Shown here: piece after piece, positions 1 to 9,335 of the stretch
Layout of the letters: each line of letters begins with the position of its first letter
Position numbering within the stretch: position 1 is the first letter of the stretch
NCBI RefSeq assembly: GCF_001027925.1
Contig: NZ_LECT01000014.1
Coordinates: 62,001 to 126,000 of the forward strand
Direction of reading: 5' to 3'
Length of the DNA: 64,000 bases
Source of the DNA: Rhodopirellula islandica
GTDB taxonomy: Bacteria; Planctomycetota; Planctomycetia; Pirellulales; Pirellulaceae
Made by a program: the position numbers and the translations under genes
Notes under the pieces: model-generated
What the model saw: only the letters and a program-made list of their open reading frames with translations
Database searches by the model: none
What the model was told of the DNA's origin: nothing

Positions 1-1187
1 AATTCATCTGGAATGACGGCGGACGATCTTCCGCAGGATTCGTTGGCCTCGCAGGCGACTGCGTGACGCGAGCGATCGCGATTGCGACTGGCACCAACTA
101 TCGCGATGTCTACCAGACTCTGGGCAAGTCTGCGAACAAGACCGTTCGCAATGGCGTCTGCAGCTCGGTCGCGGACGACTACCTTCGCGCCAACCAGTGG
201 CATCGACGTTCCGGCGACGACCAAGCCTTCGACGCTGAAAGTTTGCCTCGCGGGGTCGTCATCGTTCACCTCGAAAAACGCGACAGTCGGCGAGGTGGCC
301 ACTTCAGTTGCCTCATCGATCACCAGATCCATGACACCTGGAACCCGATGGACGACGGCGACTACGTCGTTGTGAACCACTGGACCTACGCGGGTGCTCC
401 AACCGAATCGACCTTGCCCGCGATTGGACCTCAACGGCAGCAGGACAGCGAGCAGGTTCTCACTCAGAATGAGTTCGAAAAGATCCTTCGTCGCCTGCGT
501 GCTCTCGACACGACGGCCAGCAATCACGCCAGCACGGAAGGCGAGAAACGCAACGCCCTGCGAATGATGCAGAGCCTGATGTTGCGCCACAATTTATCTC
601 GCGAAGACATCACCGAAGACGACAACATCGAGAGCGTTTCATACACACGGATGGCTTGCCCGGTGAACGGACGACGAGCCTGCGGATGGGAAAAATCGCT
701 TGCCGCTTATGTCACGGAAGAAATCTTCCCGATGGTGCAGTGGTACTACGGACGCAAACAAAACCGAACGTTGTTTTGGTTCTACGGACCGGTCGATGAC
801 GTGCAAAACTGTCTCCTGCTGTTTCGCGAGCTGTTGCTCACCATCGCGACGGCGGCTCACCTGCAATACGGCGGGCATTCCCGTGGCAGCGGAGCCTCCT
901 ACGCCGAGGGCTACGTTCGCGGAATGCCCCAGCAGGTGACACAAACCCCAAACACCATGGCGGAAGACCAAGCGTTCAGCCAATCCGCGCTGATTCACGC
1001 TCGAACGCTGGCGGTCCAACAAGCCGCGGTGGATTGGCTGAAACTTGAATGCGGCATTGCCTTGGTGATGTCCCGAGGCAGCGGCCGCGACCAACACGAT
1101 CCCGACGCCGCCAACCGCGGAAAGCGTCACGGTTCCAAACACGACCTCTCCACCGTCAACGGCCGCAAACGCCTCGGCCACAGCTAA
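1..1187 (+). CDS. 5'-truncated protein: cysteine-peptidase-like N-terminal domain fused to a DUF2786-type region
   Basis: The reading frame is already open at base 3 and shows no stop before the GTG at 63, so the gene starts before the window; 63 is probably not its start. The N-terminal part reads AGDCVTRAIAIATG (the Cys lies near base 57), then a GHFSCLIDH block (about bases 294-320) and HDTWNP. This order of Cys, His and Asp/Asn resembles the papain/C39-like domain of many phage and plasmid hypothetical proteins. After a linker, the stretch with NALRMMQSLMLRHNLSREDI matches the DUF2786 helix pair, and the rest (AYVTEEIFP, FYGPVDDVQNC, YAEGYVRG) fits the domain that usually follows DUF2786. 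Substrate and role are unknown. The pairing suggests a mobile-element or phage-derived protein. The stop is directly followed by a long inverted repeat that may end transcription. Confidence 0.7.
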   Translation, partial: FIWNDGGRSSAGFVGLAGDCVTRAIAIATGTNYRDVYQTLGKSANKTVRNGVCSSVADDYLRANQWHRRSGDDQAFDAESLPRGVVIVHLEKRDSRRGGHFSCLIDHQIHDTWNPMDDGDYVVVNHWTYAGAPTESTLPAIGPQRQQDSEQVLTQNEFEKILRRLRALDTTASNHASTEGEKRNALRMMQSLMLRHNLSREDITEDDNIESVSYTRMACPVNGRRACGWEKSLAAYVTEEIFPMVQWYYGRKQNRTLFWFYGPVDDVQNCLLLFRELLLTIATAAHLQYGGHSRGSGASYAEGYVRGMPQQVTQTPNTMAEDQAFSQSALIHARTLAVQQAAVDWLKLECGIALVMSRGSGRDQHDPDAANRGKRHGSKHDLSTVNGRKRLGHS

Positions 1188-1264
1188 AAGGTGTCAGGTA
1201 CCTTTTTGGAAACTTAGGCAATCACAAACCACCTATTCCCCCAAAAAGGTACCTGACACCTTTT
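1186..1264. repeat. Perfect 24-bp inverted repeat, possible bidirectional terminator
   Basis: Arms at 1186-1209 and 1241-1264 are exact reverse complements (core GGTGTCAGGTACC) separated by 31 bases. The left arm overlaps the last base of the stop codon of the preceding gene. The right arm ends in TTTTT, so a hairpin with a short T tract could stop transcripts from the left. The related palindrome at 38454-38535 carries a GGGTCTGACCC core, suggesting a dispersed palindromic element rather than a dedicated terminator. Confidence 0.8.
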
Positions 1265-1314
1265 TCGCCCTTGGGGCGTCCGCCAGAACCACCACTCCCT
1301 CAGGGCAATTCGCC

Positions 1315-2010
1315 ATGAAAATCTTCACTCACGTCACTCTGATTCTCGTTGCCGGAATTGCTCTCGGGCTGTTCGCACGCCAGCTCCGCCGATCCGCCGC
1401 TCCAGCGGATGGGCCGGGTGAGGGCGAGGTGATTTATGGCAACGACAACGCGGTGGTCGATAACGCGACGCTTCGGCCGGAAGACATTGCCAACGACACC
1501 CCCACCAAACCACCGGAAGACGTCGCATGGCTCAGTGAATTTGAACTGCTCGAACGCAGCGGCGAGATGGTCTCCACCGATGACCTGAAGGGCGCACCCT
1601 ATGTCGTCAGCTTCTTCTTCAGCACTTGCCCCAGCATTTGCGTTTCTCAGAACCAGAAACTGAAGGAGCTGCAGGACGAGTTTGCGGGGCGTGGCGTTCG
1701 CTTCGTCGCGATTTCGGTTGATCCCGAAACGGACACGCCGGAAGTCCTTCAAGAGTACGCGGCGCGGTTCGGTGCCGATCCAGACCAGTGGTTGTTCTTG
1801 ACCGGCGACCTGAATTACATCCGCCGGATCGGGGCGGAAATTTTCCAGCAACCAGTCAACAAACAATTTCATACCGAACGTTTTGTGCTGGTCGATGCCG
1901 ACGGAAAAATCGAGGGCTTCTACAACTGGCCTGAAAAACGTCAACTGGAGGAATTGAAAGCGAGCATCGAATCCATGCTCCAGGAAGAAGCCTCCTCGAA
2001 GAAGTCTTGA
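1315..2010 (+). CDS. SCO1/SenC family copper chaperone for cytochrome oxidase assembly
   Basis: A 231-residue protein with an N-terminal signal anchor (about residues 5-22) and a thioredoxin-like SCO domain. The copper ligands are all present: Cys105 and Cys109 in STCPSIC and His186 in QFHTERF. SCO proteins deliver copper to, or reduce, the CuA centre of subunit II of cytochrome c oxidase on the outer face of the membrane. The next gene, a DUF420 membrane protein, starts 3 bases after the stop and belongs to the same assembly pathway. No oxidase subunit genes lie in the window, so the pair is a detached assembly module or the end of a cox operon. Start ATG at 1315 is chosen because it gives a compact signal sequence. 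Confidence 0.93.
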   Translation: MKIFTHVTLILVAGIALGLFARQLRRSAAPADGPGEGEVIYGNDNAVVDNATLRPEDIANDTPTKPPEDVAWLSEFELLERSGEMVSTDDLKGAPYVVSFFFSTCPSICVSQNQKLKELQDEFAGRGVRFVAISVDPETDTPEVLQEYAARFGADPDQWLFLTGDLNYIRRIGAEIFQQPVNKQFHTERFVLVDADGKIEGFYNWPEKRQLEELKASIESMLQEEASSKKS

Positions 2011-2013
2011 TTC

Positions 2014-2466
2014 ATGTGGGATACACTGGCGGCCAATTTGCCGCACCTCAACGCGGCCTTGAATTTGATCGCCACGATCTTTCTGGCCCTCGGTCTGTAC
2101 TACATCAAGAACGGACGGGCGAAGATTCACAAGCAAATGATGCTCCGCGCGTTTGGCGTCAGCATGCTGTTTCTGCTGTGCTACCTGTTCCACAAATTCG
2201 CGTTGTATCAATCGACGGGCGAGTTCAACCGGCGGTTTCCAGCGGACGCTCCCGATGCGGCTCGGTACACGTACCTGTCGATTCTGATCCCGCACATTTT
2301 ACTGGCCATCGCCGTGCCCTTTTTGGCCCTCCGAGCGATTTACTTGGCCAAGAATGGCCGCATCGTGGCTCACAAGAAGCTGGTGCGGTTTGCGTATCCG
2401 ATTTGGATGTACGTATCGGTCACCGGCGTACTGGTTTACTTGATGCTTTACCAACTGTACGCATGA
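2014..2466 (+). CDS. DUF420 membrane protein (CtaM/YozB-like oxidase assembly factor)
   Basis: 150 residues with about four membrane segments (near residues 10-30, 45-62, 88-110 and 125-147). Conserved polar residues sit at segment ends: HLNAALN at the start, KIHKQMM, YLFHKFALY and AHKKL. This layout is that of DUF420, whose Bacillus/Staphylococcus members (YozB/CtaM) are needed for heme-copper oxidase maturation. It follows the SCO gene by 3 bases and is probably translationally coupled. Membership in the family is clear from the pattern; the exact role in planctomycetes is inferred from the SCO neighbour. Confidence 0.88.
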   Translation: MWDTLAANLPHLNAALNLIATIFLALGLYYIKNGRAKIHKQMMLRAFGVSMLFLLCYLFHKFALYQSTGEFNRRFPADAPDAARYTYLSILIPHILLAIAVPFLALRAIYLAKNGRIVAHKKLVRFAYPIWMYVSVTGVLVYLMLYQLYA

Positions 2467-2681
2467 CAATCTGAAACAAAGATTGCCGCGAACGTTGGTG
2501 CGGCAATTGCGTACACAAGAGAGTGGCGCAGCGAGTGCCTGCCCAATTGGCCTTCTGCCATTGAAAACACGAGTTTTCGGATGCCAGAACGGCTGATTCT
2601 CGGTGATGGAGCATCTCTTTCTGACAAGAGAGCCCAAGCCGATTGCGTTTGCTATCGATGTTTTCAAGGAACCTGCCTTCG

Positions 2682-3356
2682 ATGGGTATCTACTTCCTGT
2701 TTGTTTTGCCTCCGTTCTTGCTGGGTTTGTACGCTCAGTGGAAGGTGAAATCGTCGTTTGCGGCGATGGCGAAAGTGCCGGCGCGCATGTCGGGTGCCGA
2801 AGCAGCTCGCCGAATGCTGGACCGAGCCGGATTGCAATCGATCGGGATCGAACGCGTGGCGGGCAAATTATCGGACCACTACGATCCGCGAGCCAAAGTC
2901 TTGCGGCTCAGCGAGGACGTTTACTCGGGCCGATCCATGGCTGCGCTCGGCGTGGCGTGCCACGAAGCCGGGCACGCATTCCAGGACGCTCAACACTACG
3001 CGCCCTTGGTCGTTCGCAACATTGCCGTTCCCGCCGCCAATTTTGGCAGCGGAATCGGTGCGACGTTGTTGTTCATCGGTGCGATCATGTCATTCCAACC
3101 GTTGATGTGGATCGGCGTGATTCTGTTCTCGGCCGTCGTGTTTTTTCAGGTTGTCAATTTGCCGGTGGAATTCAATGCATCCAGCCGTGCTCGAGAACAC
3201 CTGGTCGAGTATGGTTTGATCACGGCGCAGGAAGAACGCTATGTCGCAAAGGTTCTGAACGCTGCCGCGTTGACTTACGTTGCCGCGACATTGCAATCCA
3301 TCATGACGCTGGCATATTACCTCCTGATTCTCACCAGTGGCCGACGCAGTGATTGA
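2682..3356 (+). CDS. YugP-type membrane zinc metallopeptidase
   Basis: 224 residues beginning [11 protein letters not shown], one N-terminal membrane segment, then the family block [13 protein letters not shown] with the zinc motif HEAGH at residues 94-98, followed by further membrane segments and [13 protein letters not shown], a conserved helix of this family (Zn_peptidase_2, PF04298). The reading frame is open upstream to a TTG at 2643 and an ATG at 2658, but ATG 2682 has AAGGA at 2666-2670 and starts right at the membrane segment, so I use it. Its last 20 bases overlap the next gene. The substrate of this family is not established. The link to the sugar-acid dehydratase downstream looks like an operon, without an obvious functional reason. 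Confidence 0.87.
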   Translation: MGIYFLFVLPPFLLGLYAQWKVKSSFAAMAKVPARMSGAEAARRMLDRAGLQSIGIERVAGKLSDHYDPRAKVLRLSEDVYSGRSMAALGVACHEAGHAFQDAQHYAPLVVRNIAVPAANFGSGIGATLLFIGAIMSFQPLMWIGVILFSAVVFFQVVNLPVEFNASSRAREHLVEYGLITAQEERYVAKVLNAAALTYVAATLQSIMTLAYYLLILTSGRRSD

Positions 3357-5352
3357 CCCTTCTGACTACTTTGCTGCCTTGGATGCCCCCGAAACGTTGG
3401 CAACCAAGGCGGATGGTCCCGACGGTAAACTTCCGCTTTCCGATGAGATCCTGCGATCCTGGACCAGCGGTGACCTGTTTGGACTGACTCAAAGTGTCGG
3501 AATGGGATTCGACCCCCGCCGAGTCCTCGGCGATCAGTACTTGATCCTCAGCACCCAAGGCGGCGTGCGCAACCCAGACGGCACCCCTCAAGCCCTTGGC
3601 TATCACACCGGGCACTGGGAAGTCGGCCTGCTGGGCCAAGCCGCCGCGGAACAAATCGAACGCGACGGCGGAGTCCCCTTTGCTGCCTTTGTCAGCGACC
3701 CGTGTGATGGCCGGACACAAGGCACACACGGCATGTTTGATTCGTTGCCGTATCGCAACGACGCCGCGATCGTGATGCGTCGTTTGATCCGGTCGCTGCC
3801 AAGACGCAAAGGCGTGATTGGAATCGCGACCTGCGACAAGGGTTTGCCCGCCATGATGATGGCGCTTGCCGGGACAGGTCACCTCGCCAACGTGCTGGTT
3901 CCCGGAGGCGTGACCTTGCCGCCAACCGTGGGCGAAGACGCGGGCAAAGTTCAGACCATTGGGGCTCGCTACAGCCGCGGTGAAATGACACTGGAAGAAG
4001 CCTCCGTGGCCGGTTGCAAAGCCTGCGGCACACCTGGCGGAGGCTGCCAATTCCTCGGCACTGCCGCGACCAGCCAAGTGATCGCAGAAGCTCTCGGCAT
4101 GACCGTTCCGCACGCGGCACTGGCTCCCAGCGGACAACCGATCTGGACACGCTTGGCTCGTGACGCGGCAGCCACGGCCGCGGCGATGCACGCCTCTGGA
4201 TTGACGCTCCATGATGTGCTGACTGACAAAGCGTTTGAAAACGCGATGCTGATGCACGCCGCCGTGGGCGGCAGCACGAACCTGTTGCTACACATCCCCG
4301 CCGTGGCTGCCGCTGCCGGACGCCGTCGTCCGACCGCGGAGGACTTCCGCCGGATCAACCAATCCGTTCCGCGTTTCGTCGATTGCTTGCCCAACGGACC
4401 GGTCGGCCATCCAACGGTGCAATTGTTCTTGGCCGGTGGTGTTCCTGAAGTCGCCTGGCATCTTCGCGAAGCCGGGCTGTGGAATGCCGACGAGAGAACC
4501 GTGACCGGTTTGACGTGGAATGAGCTGTTGGATCAGTGGCGAACCTCCGAGCGTCGCCAAGTTTGTCGCGATCGTTTGCGTGCCGCCGATGGAGTGGATC
4601 CAGACGAAGTCATCCTGCCGCCGGCGGTCGCCAAAGAACGCGGATTGACCAGCACCGTTTGTTTTCCTTCTGGCAACCTGTGCCCGGAAGGTTCCGTCAT
4701 CAAAGCCACCTCGATTGACCCGTCTGTGATCGATGACGATGGCGTTTACCGCAAACGTGGTCGAGCACGTGTCTTCACCACGGAAAGCGACGCCATCGCC
4801 GCCGTCAAAGGTCAATCGGATCGAACGGTCGAGGCCGGAGACGTGATCGTCTTGATTGGCCGTGGCCCAATCGGTTGTGGCATGGAAGAGACCTATCAGA
4901 TCACGTCCGCACTGAAGTACCTGTCCTTTGGAAAGCACATCGCGTTGGTCACCGATGCCCGCTTCTCCGGCGTCAGCACGGGAGCCTGCGTCGGACACGT
5001 CGGCCCCGAAGCACTTGCCGGTGGGCCGATCGGGCGAGTGCGGGATGGAGACACTGTCGAGATCATCATCGACCGCAAGACCCTGGACGGCCGAGTCGAC
5101 TTGGTCGCCACCGTCGACGGTGCCGATCCAGTCGAAGCCTTGCGAACACGTCCCATCGCAGAGGGACTGGATCGCGACAAAAACATTCCGGATGACACGC
5201 GACTGTGGGCGGCTCTGCAACAGGTTGGCGGCGGCTCTTGGGGCGGATGCATTTACGATGTCGACAAGATCATCGAAACACTCAGCGCAGGCCAAGCCGC
5301 ACTCGCGGCAAAGCACTCCGAGACGTCCCTTCAAGAGGCCGACGCGAAATGA
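3337..5352 (+). CDS. IlvD/Edd family dehydratase, YagF/YjhG (D-xylonate dehydratase) type
   Basis: 671 residues, the length of the YjhG/YagF subgroup and longer than IlvD or Edd. It carries that subgroup's wording [10 protein letters not shown] near the N-terminus. Iron-sulfur ligands are visible as Cys123 (DPCDGR), Cys166 (ATCDKG) and the [11 protein letters not shown] block. C-terminal motifs include [20 protein letters not shown] and TDARFSG. The family dehydrates sugar acids such as D-xylonate to 2-keto-3-deoxy acids in the cytoplasm. It starts with GTG inside the end of the peptidase gene (a second GTG at 3349 is possible) and its stop overlaps the ATG of the DUF971 gene. No aldolase or kinase of the pathway is adjacent, so the in vivo substrate is uncertain. 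Confidence 0.9.
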   Translation: MADAVIDPSDYFAALDAPETLATKADGPDGKLPLSDEILRSWTSGDLFGLTQSVGMGFDPRRVLGDQYLILSTQGGVRNPDGTPQALGYHTGHWEVGLLGQAAAEQIERDGGVPFAAFVSDPCDGRTQGTHGMFDSLPYRNDAAIVMRRLIRSLPRRKGVIGIATCDKGLPAMMMALAGTGHLANVLVPGGVTLPPTVGEDAGKVQTIGARYSRGEMTLEEASVAGCKACGTPGGGCQFLGTAATSQVIAEALGMTVPHAALAPSGQPIWTRLARDAAATAAAMHASGLTLHDVLTDKAFENAMLMHAAVGGSTNLLLHIPAVAAAAGRRRPTAEDFRRINQSVPRFVDCLPNGPVGHPTVQLFLAGGVPEVAWHLREAGLWNADERTVTGLTWNELLDQWRTSERRQVCRDRLRAADGVDPDEVILPPAVAKERGLTSTVCFPSGNLCPEGSVIKATSIDPSVIDDDGVYRKRGRARVFTTESDAIAAVKGQSDRTVEAGDVIVLIGRGPIGCGMEETYQITSALKYLSFGKHIALVTDARFSGVSTGACVGHVGPEALAGGPIGRVRDGDTVEIIIDRKTLDGRVDLVATVDGADPVEALRTRPIAEGLDRDKNIPDDTRLWAALQQVGGGSWGGCIYDVDKIIETLSAGQAALAAKHSETSLQEADAK

Positions 5353-5750
5353 ATGCCCCCAAGCGTCCCATCCAAGATCCGGTTGCCTATGCCCCCACCG
5401 CCATCGAGCGGGAAGGGGAACGTGGCATCCGCATCGTCTGGAACGATGGTGAGTCGACCTCCTGGACCGCTCGCGAGTTACGCGACGCTTGCCCCTGCGC
5501 GACCTGCCGAGAAAAACGCGGTGAGACCGGAGGCCACCAAGCCGTGACGCTGGTCGACAAAAACACAGAGGCAACCAGTGGCAAGAAATCACCGCTCATG
5601 GGACTTCCTGTCCTGAGTGCGGCCGAAGCTCGCCCGCTCACGATCGCATCGATGCGGCCCGTGGGTACGTATGCTTACAACATCGGCTTCAGCGATGGGC
5701 ACTCATCCGGCTTGTTCACATTTGAACGCTTGAGACGTTCTTTCGAGTGA
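5349..5750 (+). CDS. DUF971 domain protein
   Basis: 133 residues starting [11 protein letters not shown]; the ATG overlaps the dehydratase stop (ATGA), which fixes the start despite an open frame upstream. The core reads [20 protein letters not shown], then CPCATC, then an ending of the type [21 protein letters not shown], which is the DUF971 / gamma-butyrobetaine hydroxylase N-terminal domain. The cysteines can bind metal in relatives. DUF971 proteins are linked elsewhere to iron-sulfur cluster and Mrp-type functions, so co-transcription with an Fe-S dehydratase is suggestive, but a role in its maturation is only inference. The 3' end overlaps the convergent transglutaminase gene by 35 bases. 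Confidence 0.87.
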   Translation: MNAPKRPIQDPVAYAPTAIEREGERGIRIVWNDGESTSWTARELRDACPCATCREKRGETGGHQAVTLVDKNTEATSGKKSPLMGLPVLSAAEARPLTIASMRPVGTYAYNIGFSDGHSSGLFTFERLRRSFE

Positions 5751-7977
5751 GCGACGGCGTCACGGGGTCCTCGCCCCGATAGCACTGGACCGCGTGATCC
5801 CGGTACCAATTCGCCGCCGCCAACAACTCATCATGCGAGGAACTGGCGGTCGTTTCCGCCTCCAGACGCGAGGCAAAGCGATGAAGCGTTTCGCTTGGCC
5901 GCCGAATCCATCCCAACCGCCGCACCCGTCGGTCCATCCGGCGACGCTCTGCCGCCAAACGCACGCTCCGTTGATCATCGACCTTGTGCCGATTGCGTCG
6001 CCACAACAGTGTCACCAAGAACACCAGCAGGGGAACCTGCAACCAGCGAAACAGCGTCACCAGGGTGTCCGTGGTTCGCACCGATGCCCACCATCGCAGT
6101 ATCGGCGCAAACCAGTTGCTCGCGACGTCTTCGGCTTGCTCCGCTCCCCCTGCACCTCCTGCACTGGCAAGCGCGAGTTCCTTTCGTCGCATGGAAAGGA
6201 AGGACCGTCCGGGGGTGGACTCGACCGGCAACCACCGAGAAGCTTCGTCGTCGTAGTACTCCACCCACGCATGGGCATCCCGATTGCGGGCCAAGTACCT
6301 GTCACCAGCCTCGTTGAGTTCCGTCATCACATAGCCCGTCACGTAACGCGTCGGAACGCCAACCGTCCGCAGCATCAATGCCGTGGCACTGGCAAACAAT
6401 TCGCAGTGCGCCATGTGCCGGCTTCGAAGAAAGTGCGTCAACGGGTCCAGCCCGTCTGGAACCGTCACGGGGTCGAGTGAATAGGAGAAATTCTCTTGGA
6501 AGAATTGCGTCGCTCGCTCAGCCCGTTCCGCGTCTGACTTGGCACCCACCATCAAGCGCTGGGTCAGACTTTCAATCTCGGGTCGGATTTCGGATTCCAC
6601 ACGAACCATGACATCGCGATCGTCGGGACTCAATGTTTCGGCTGGCGGTTGCTCTTGAACTCCCACCACCCAAGGCCAACGGACTTCGACGCCATAGCCC
6701 AACACCCCGTGTGGCGTGATCCCAATCCCATCGCCTGCCAATTCGATCCAACGCGAAGAGGCGGGCAAGAAAACCTTGCGGCCCTTGCTCGGGTCACCAT
6801 GAATCTCAACGACGCCGACAAATTGCCCGCCGCCCAGGTCGTTGCCTGCGACGCCATTCCAATTCAGCAGTTCAATGGACGAATCGACTTCTTCTTCCAG
6901 CTCACCGATCCGCATGGAAAAACGTTGGCGAAAGTGGTCATCGGGATCCTGCAGCAGCGTGGTTGCGACTCCCTCAGGTTGCAAAAAACGAGCTTCAGCG
7001 ACACGCCGAACACCACTGCCGGGCGGCGACTGAAAAACCCATTTCCGAGACGTCCGCCAACGCCCGCTGCTATAGGAATCGTAAACGTTGCCACGGAGAT
7101 ACCCGGGCTCCGTGTCAGCGAACGCACTCAACGCGATCGCCGATGGATCACTCAGGATGGATTCTCGAACGTTGCCCAATCTCGAACCGCTGACATAGCG
7201 ATCCGTCCCGCCCCAACCCTGGCTGGAACTGGCATCCAATCGATCGTTCAGCTGAGCCATCACTCCGGCTTGCACATCAGGCAAAAACAAAATGGTGGCA
7301 TGAGTCGTTGCAGACGCCACGACCAAAATGGCGAACAATGCCATGAACTGATACAGCGTCCCACTGATTCGTTTGGCCCCACCGGACTGCGAGCGAAGTC
7401 CCACGACCTGCTGATGCTCCGATGACGCGCAGCTCATTGCCCGTGTCGCCAGGACAAAACCAATGCAGACCGTCAGCCCCAATGCCGTTTGCGCCGTCAC
7501 GGTGGAGCTCAACCCACCGCCAGCAACCGACATCAAAACCGCCAGCATCCCCAACACCAACATCATGATGTGCCCACCCCGTGGCCAATGGACCCACAGC
7601 ACACAAAGCAACATCAACGAGGCGTGACCAATCGAATCCACCGCGACCAACAACACATTGGGCGTGCCTTGCAGCGCAGGGTAAAAACGCCAACCAAAGA
7701 CAATCAGGACCGAACCCACCAGCGATGCAAACAACACCGCACCACGGACCAAACGAGCTTTCCAGCTCACCGGTGCGACACTCGGTTCCGGCCACCGCAT
7801 TCGAACCAACACCACCACCATCAGGCTGACCGCGGCGACAAAGATGCAAGCCGGCGTGGTTGCAAACGTCCCGCCAAGGAACGATGCCAAACCAAACGTC
7901 AACGCTCCCAAGACGACTCGGTCATCCGCCAACCAGTCTCGCCAATCCAACGCGTCCTCCCGTGCAAACGACGTCAT
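5716..7977 (-). CDS. Membrane-anchored transglutaminase-like protein (TgpA/DUF3488 type)
   Basis: 753 residues: about six N-terminal membrane segments, a long extracytoplasmic region, a transglutaminase core and one more membrane segment near residue 660 followed by a basic cytoplasmic tail. The catalytic set is visible as Cys525 in MAHCELFASA, His569 in RDAHAWVEYY and an acidic residue at 586 in WLPVESTPG (Glu, as in other members of this branch). The fold may act as a protease or cross-linking enzyme at the cell surface; substrate unknown. It is the last gene of the moxR - DUF58 - transglutaminase operon and its ATG overlaps the DUF58 stop. It converges on, and overlaps, the DUF971 gene. 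Confidence 0.9.
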   Translation of the reverse strand: MTSFAREDALDWRDWLADDRVVLGALTFGLASFLGGTFATTPACIFVAAVSLMVVVLVRMRWPEPSVAPVSWKARLVRGAVLFASLVGSVLIVFGWRFYPALQGTPNVLLVAVDSIGHASLMLLCVLWVHWPRGGHIMMLVLGMLAVLMSVAGGGLSSTVTAQTALGLTVCIGFVLATRAMSCASSEHQQVVGLRSQSGGAKRISGTLYQFMALFAILVVASATTHATILFLPDVQAGVMAQLNDRLDASSSQGWGGTDRYVSGSRLGNVRESILSDPSAIALSAFADTEPGYLRGNVYDSYSSGRWRTSRKWVFQSPPGSGVRRVAEARFLQPEGVATTLLQDPDDHFRQRFSMRIGELEEEVDSSIELLNWNGVAGNDLGGGQFVGVVEIHGDPSKGRKVFLPASSRWIELAGDGIGITPHGVLGYGVEVRWPWVVGVQEQPPAETLSPDDRDVMVRVESEIRPEIESLTQRLMVGAKSDAERAERATQFFQENFSYSLDPVTVPDGLDPLTHFLRSRHMAHCELFASATALMLRTVGVPTRYVTGYVMTELNEAGDRYLARNRDAHAWVEYYDDEASRWLPVESTPGRSFLSMRRKELALASAGGAGGAEQAEDVASNWFAPILRWWASVRTTDTLVTLFRWLQVPLLVFLVTLLWRRNRHKVDDQRSVRLAAERRRMDRRVRRLGWIRRPSETLHRFASRLEAETTASSSHDELLAAANWYRDHAVQCYRGEDPVTPSLTRKNVSSVQM

Positions 7978-9335
7978 GCGAGAGTCTCCGTTGGCGGACG
8001 ATTGGTGTTGGTAACAGGGGGGTTGAAAACAGGGACGTTGCTAAATTCTTCTCGCGGTTCCGAGTTGATATTCAGCCACATCAAATCCGGCAGCCCCGAA
8101 AGATCCACGTCATCACTCGCTCGGCGTGAAAACACGACGCCGTGGAAGGTTCCGCCCGCCTGCGGCATCGCATGCAAAACCTCTTGCGCCGTTGCTTCAT
8201 CAACCGGCTCGGCTTCTGCCAAAGCCATCAACAGCGGCGTCGGGTCGGATGCTCCTTCGCACAAAACCGAGCGCAATTTCCCGTTGCGCTCCTGACTTTG
8301 AATCACCGAAGGAGCCTGCCAGGGAACGACCAAACGCACCTGCACGTTGGCTCCCACCAAGGTTTCCAAACCAGCCGAAGCAATCGACAACAAACGCTCC
8401 AGCGAAACGTCTTCGTCGGCGGACAATCGCCGCCAACGCGAAGCGGAAATGGCTCGGGCATCCGCTTCACCTGGAGTGGTGTCAATGAAGACCGTGACCG
8501 TCTGCTTCGCCGCCGAATTGAACTCTCGCAAAATGGGTTTTCCCAATCGCGCCCAAGAGGCAAAGTCCCATCGCCGAACCGGCATCCCAGCTCGGTACTC
8601 GCGACTGCCCACGTAGTGCTGGTGATCACCTTGCGACAAACCAACGGCCAACCCCCGAAGGCTGGCATGGATGACTTGCCACGAAACGTCGCTGTCCCAA
8701 TCCAGTCGACGTGGCGTGATCACCATCGACTCCCCACTGTCGATCCATTGTGTTGATCGAAACAAGTGAAATGGAAACAACGACTCCACACGGACTGGCG
8801 GCATCACATGAACCCCTCGCCGCAGGAAGGTCAACGATTGGTTCGTCGTTGCCGTCTCACCAGGAGCGATCTCGGGAATCCATTCCTTCGCAGAAGCATC
8901 CACGGTGATCTCAAGGTCTCCGCGACTGCTCTTGCGGCGGTTTGGGTCCAATCCGACATACAAACTCAACGCCGGCAATCGACCTTGATGAATCAGGGAG
9001 ACACGTGCCACGAAGTCCTCCCCCGCTCGAACCGCCAAGGGCACATCCAACGTCGCTTTCAAACGAGGCGACATGACCCGGTTGATTCCCCAACCGACCA
9101 CGAACATGGCGAAGCAACTGGCGAACATCCCCATCCAGGGATAGCCCCAAACAATGTTCAACGACACGATCCCAATCAACAACAGGGTCACCGAACCGCC
9201 CGTCAAACTCCGACGCAGCGCCAGCCACCAGCTGATGGGATTGAACCACCGCAGAGCTTTCAAAACCATGCGTCTTCGCGACCAGCGCGTGCTCCGCGGG
9301 GCGGAGGATTCCCTTTGCATTGGTGGCCTATTCAA
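7974..9335 (-). CDS. DUF58 domain protein
   Basis: 453 residues with two hydrophobic segments near residues 40-85, then a beta-rich region and the DUF58 signature GMPVRRWDFASWARLGKP followed by VFIDTTPG. DUF58 proteins contain a von Willebrand A-like fold and are nearly always encoded next to a MoxR ATPase, as here. The frame opens with TTG at 9335, overlapping the moxR stop as TTGA; an ATG at 9320 is a possible alternative start. The module is thought to handle folding or assembly of cell-surface proteins, but no substrate is known. The stop overlaps the transglutaminase start by 4 bases, which indicates tight translational coupling. Confidence 0.92.
   Translation of the reverse strand: MNRPPMQRESSAPRSTRWSRRRMVLKALRWFNPISWWLALRRSLTGGSVTLLLIGIVSLNIVWGYPWMGMFASCFAMFVVGWGINRVMSPRLKATLDVPLAVRAGEDFVARVSLIHQGRLPALSLYVGLDPNRRKSSRGDLEITVDASAKEWIPEIAPGETATTNQSLTFLRRGVHVMPPVRVESLFPFHLFRSTQWIDSGESMVITPRRLDWDSDVSWQVIHASLRGLAVGLSQGDHQHYVGSREYRAGMPVRRWDFASWARLGKPILREFNSAAKQTVTVFIDTTPGEADARAISASRWRRLSADEDVSLERLLSIASAGLETLVGANVQVRLVVPWQAPSVIQSQERNGKLRSVLCEGASDPTPLLMALAEAEPVDEATAQEVLHAMPQAGGTFHGVVFSRRASDDVDLSGLPDLMWLNINSEPREEFSNVPVFNPPVTNTNRPPTETLA

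Noticed and set aside
4288..5592. 434-codon minus-strand frame
   Set aside because: Antisense to the dehydratase, whose Fe-S and C-terminal motifs are unmistakable.
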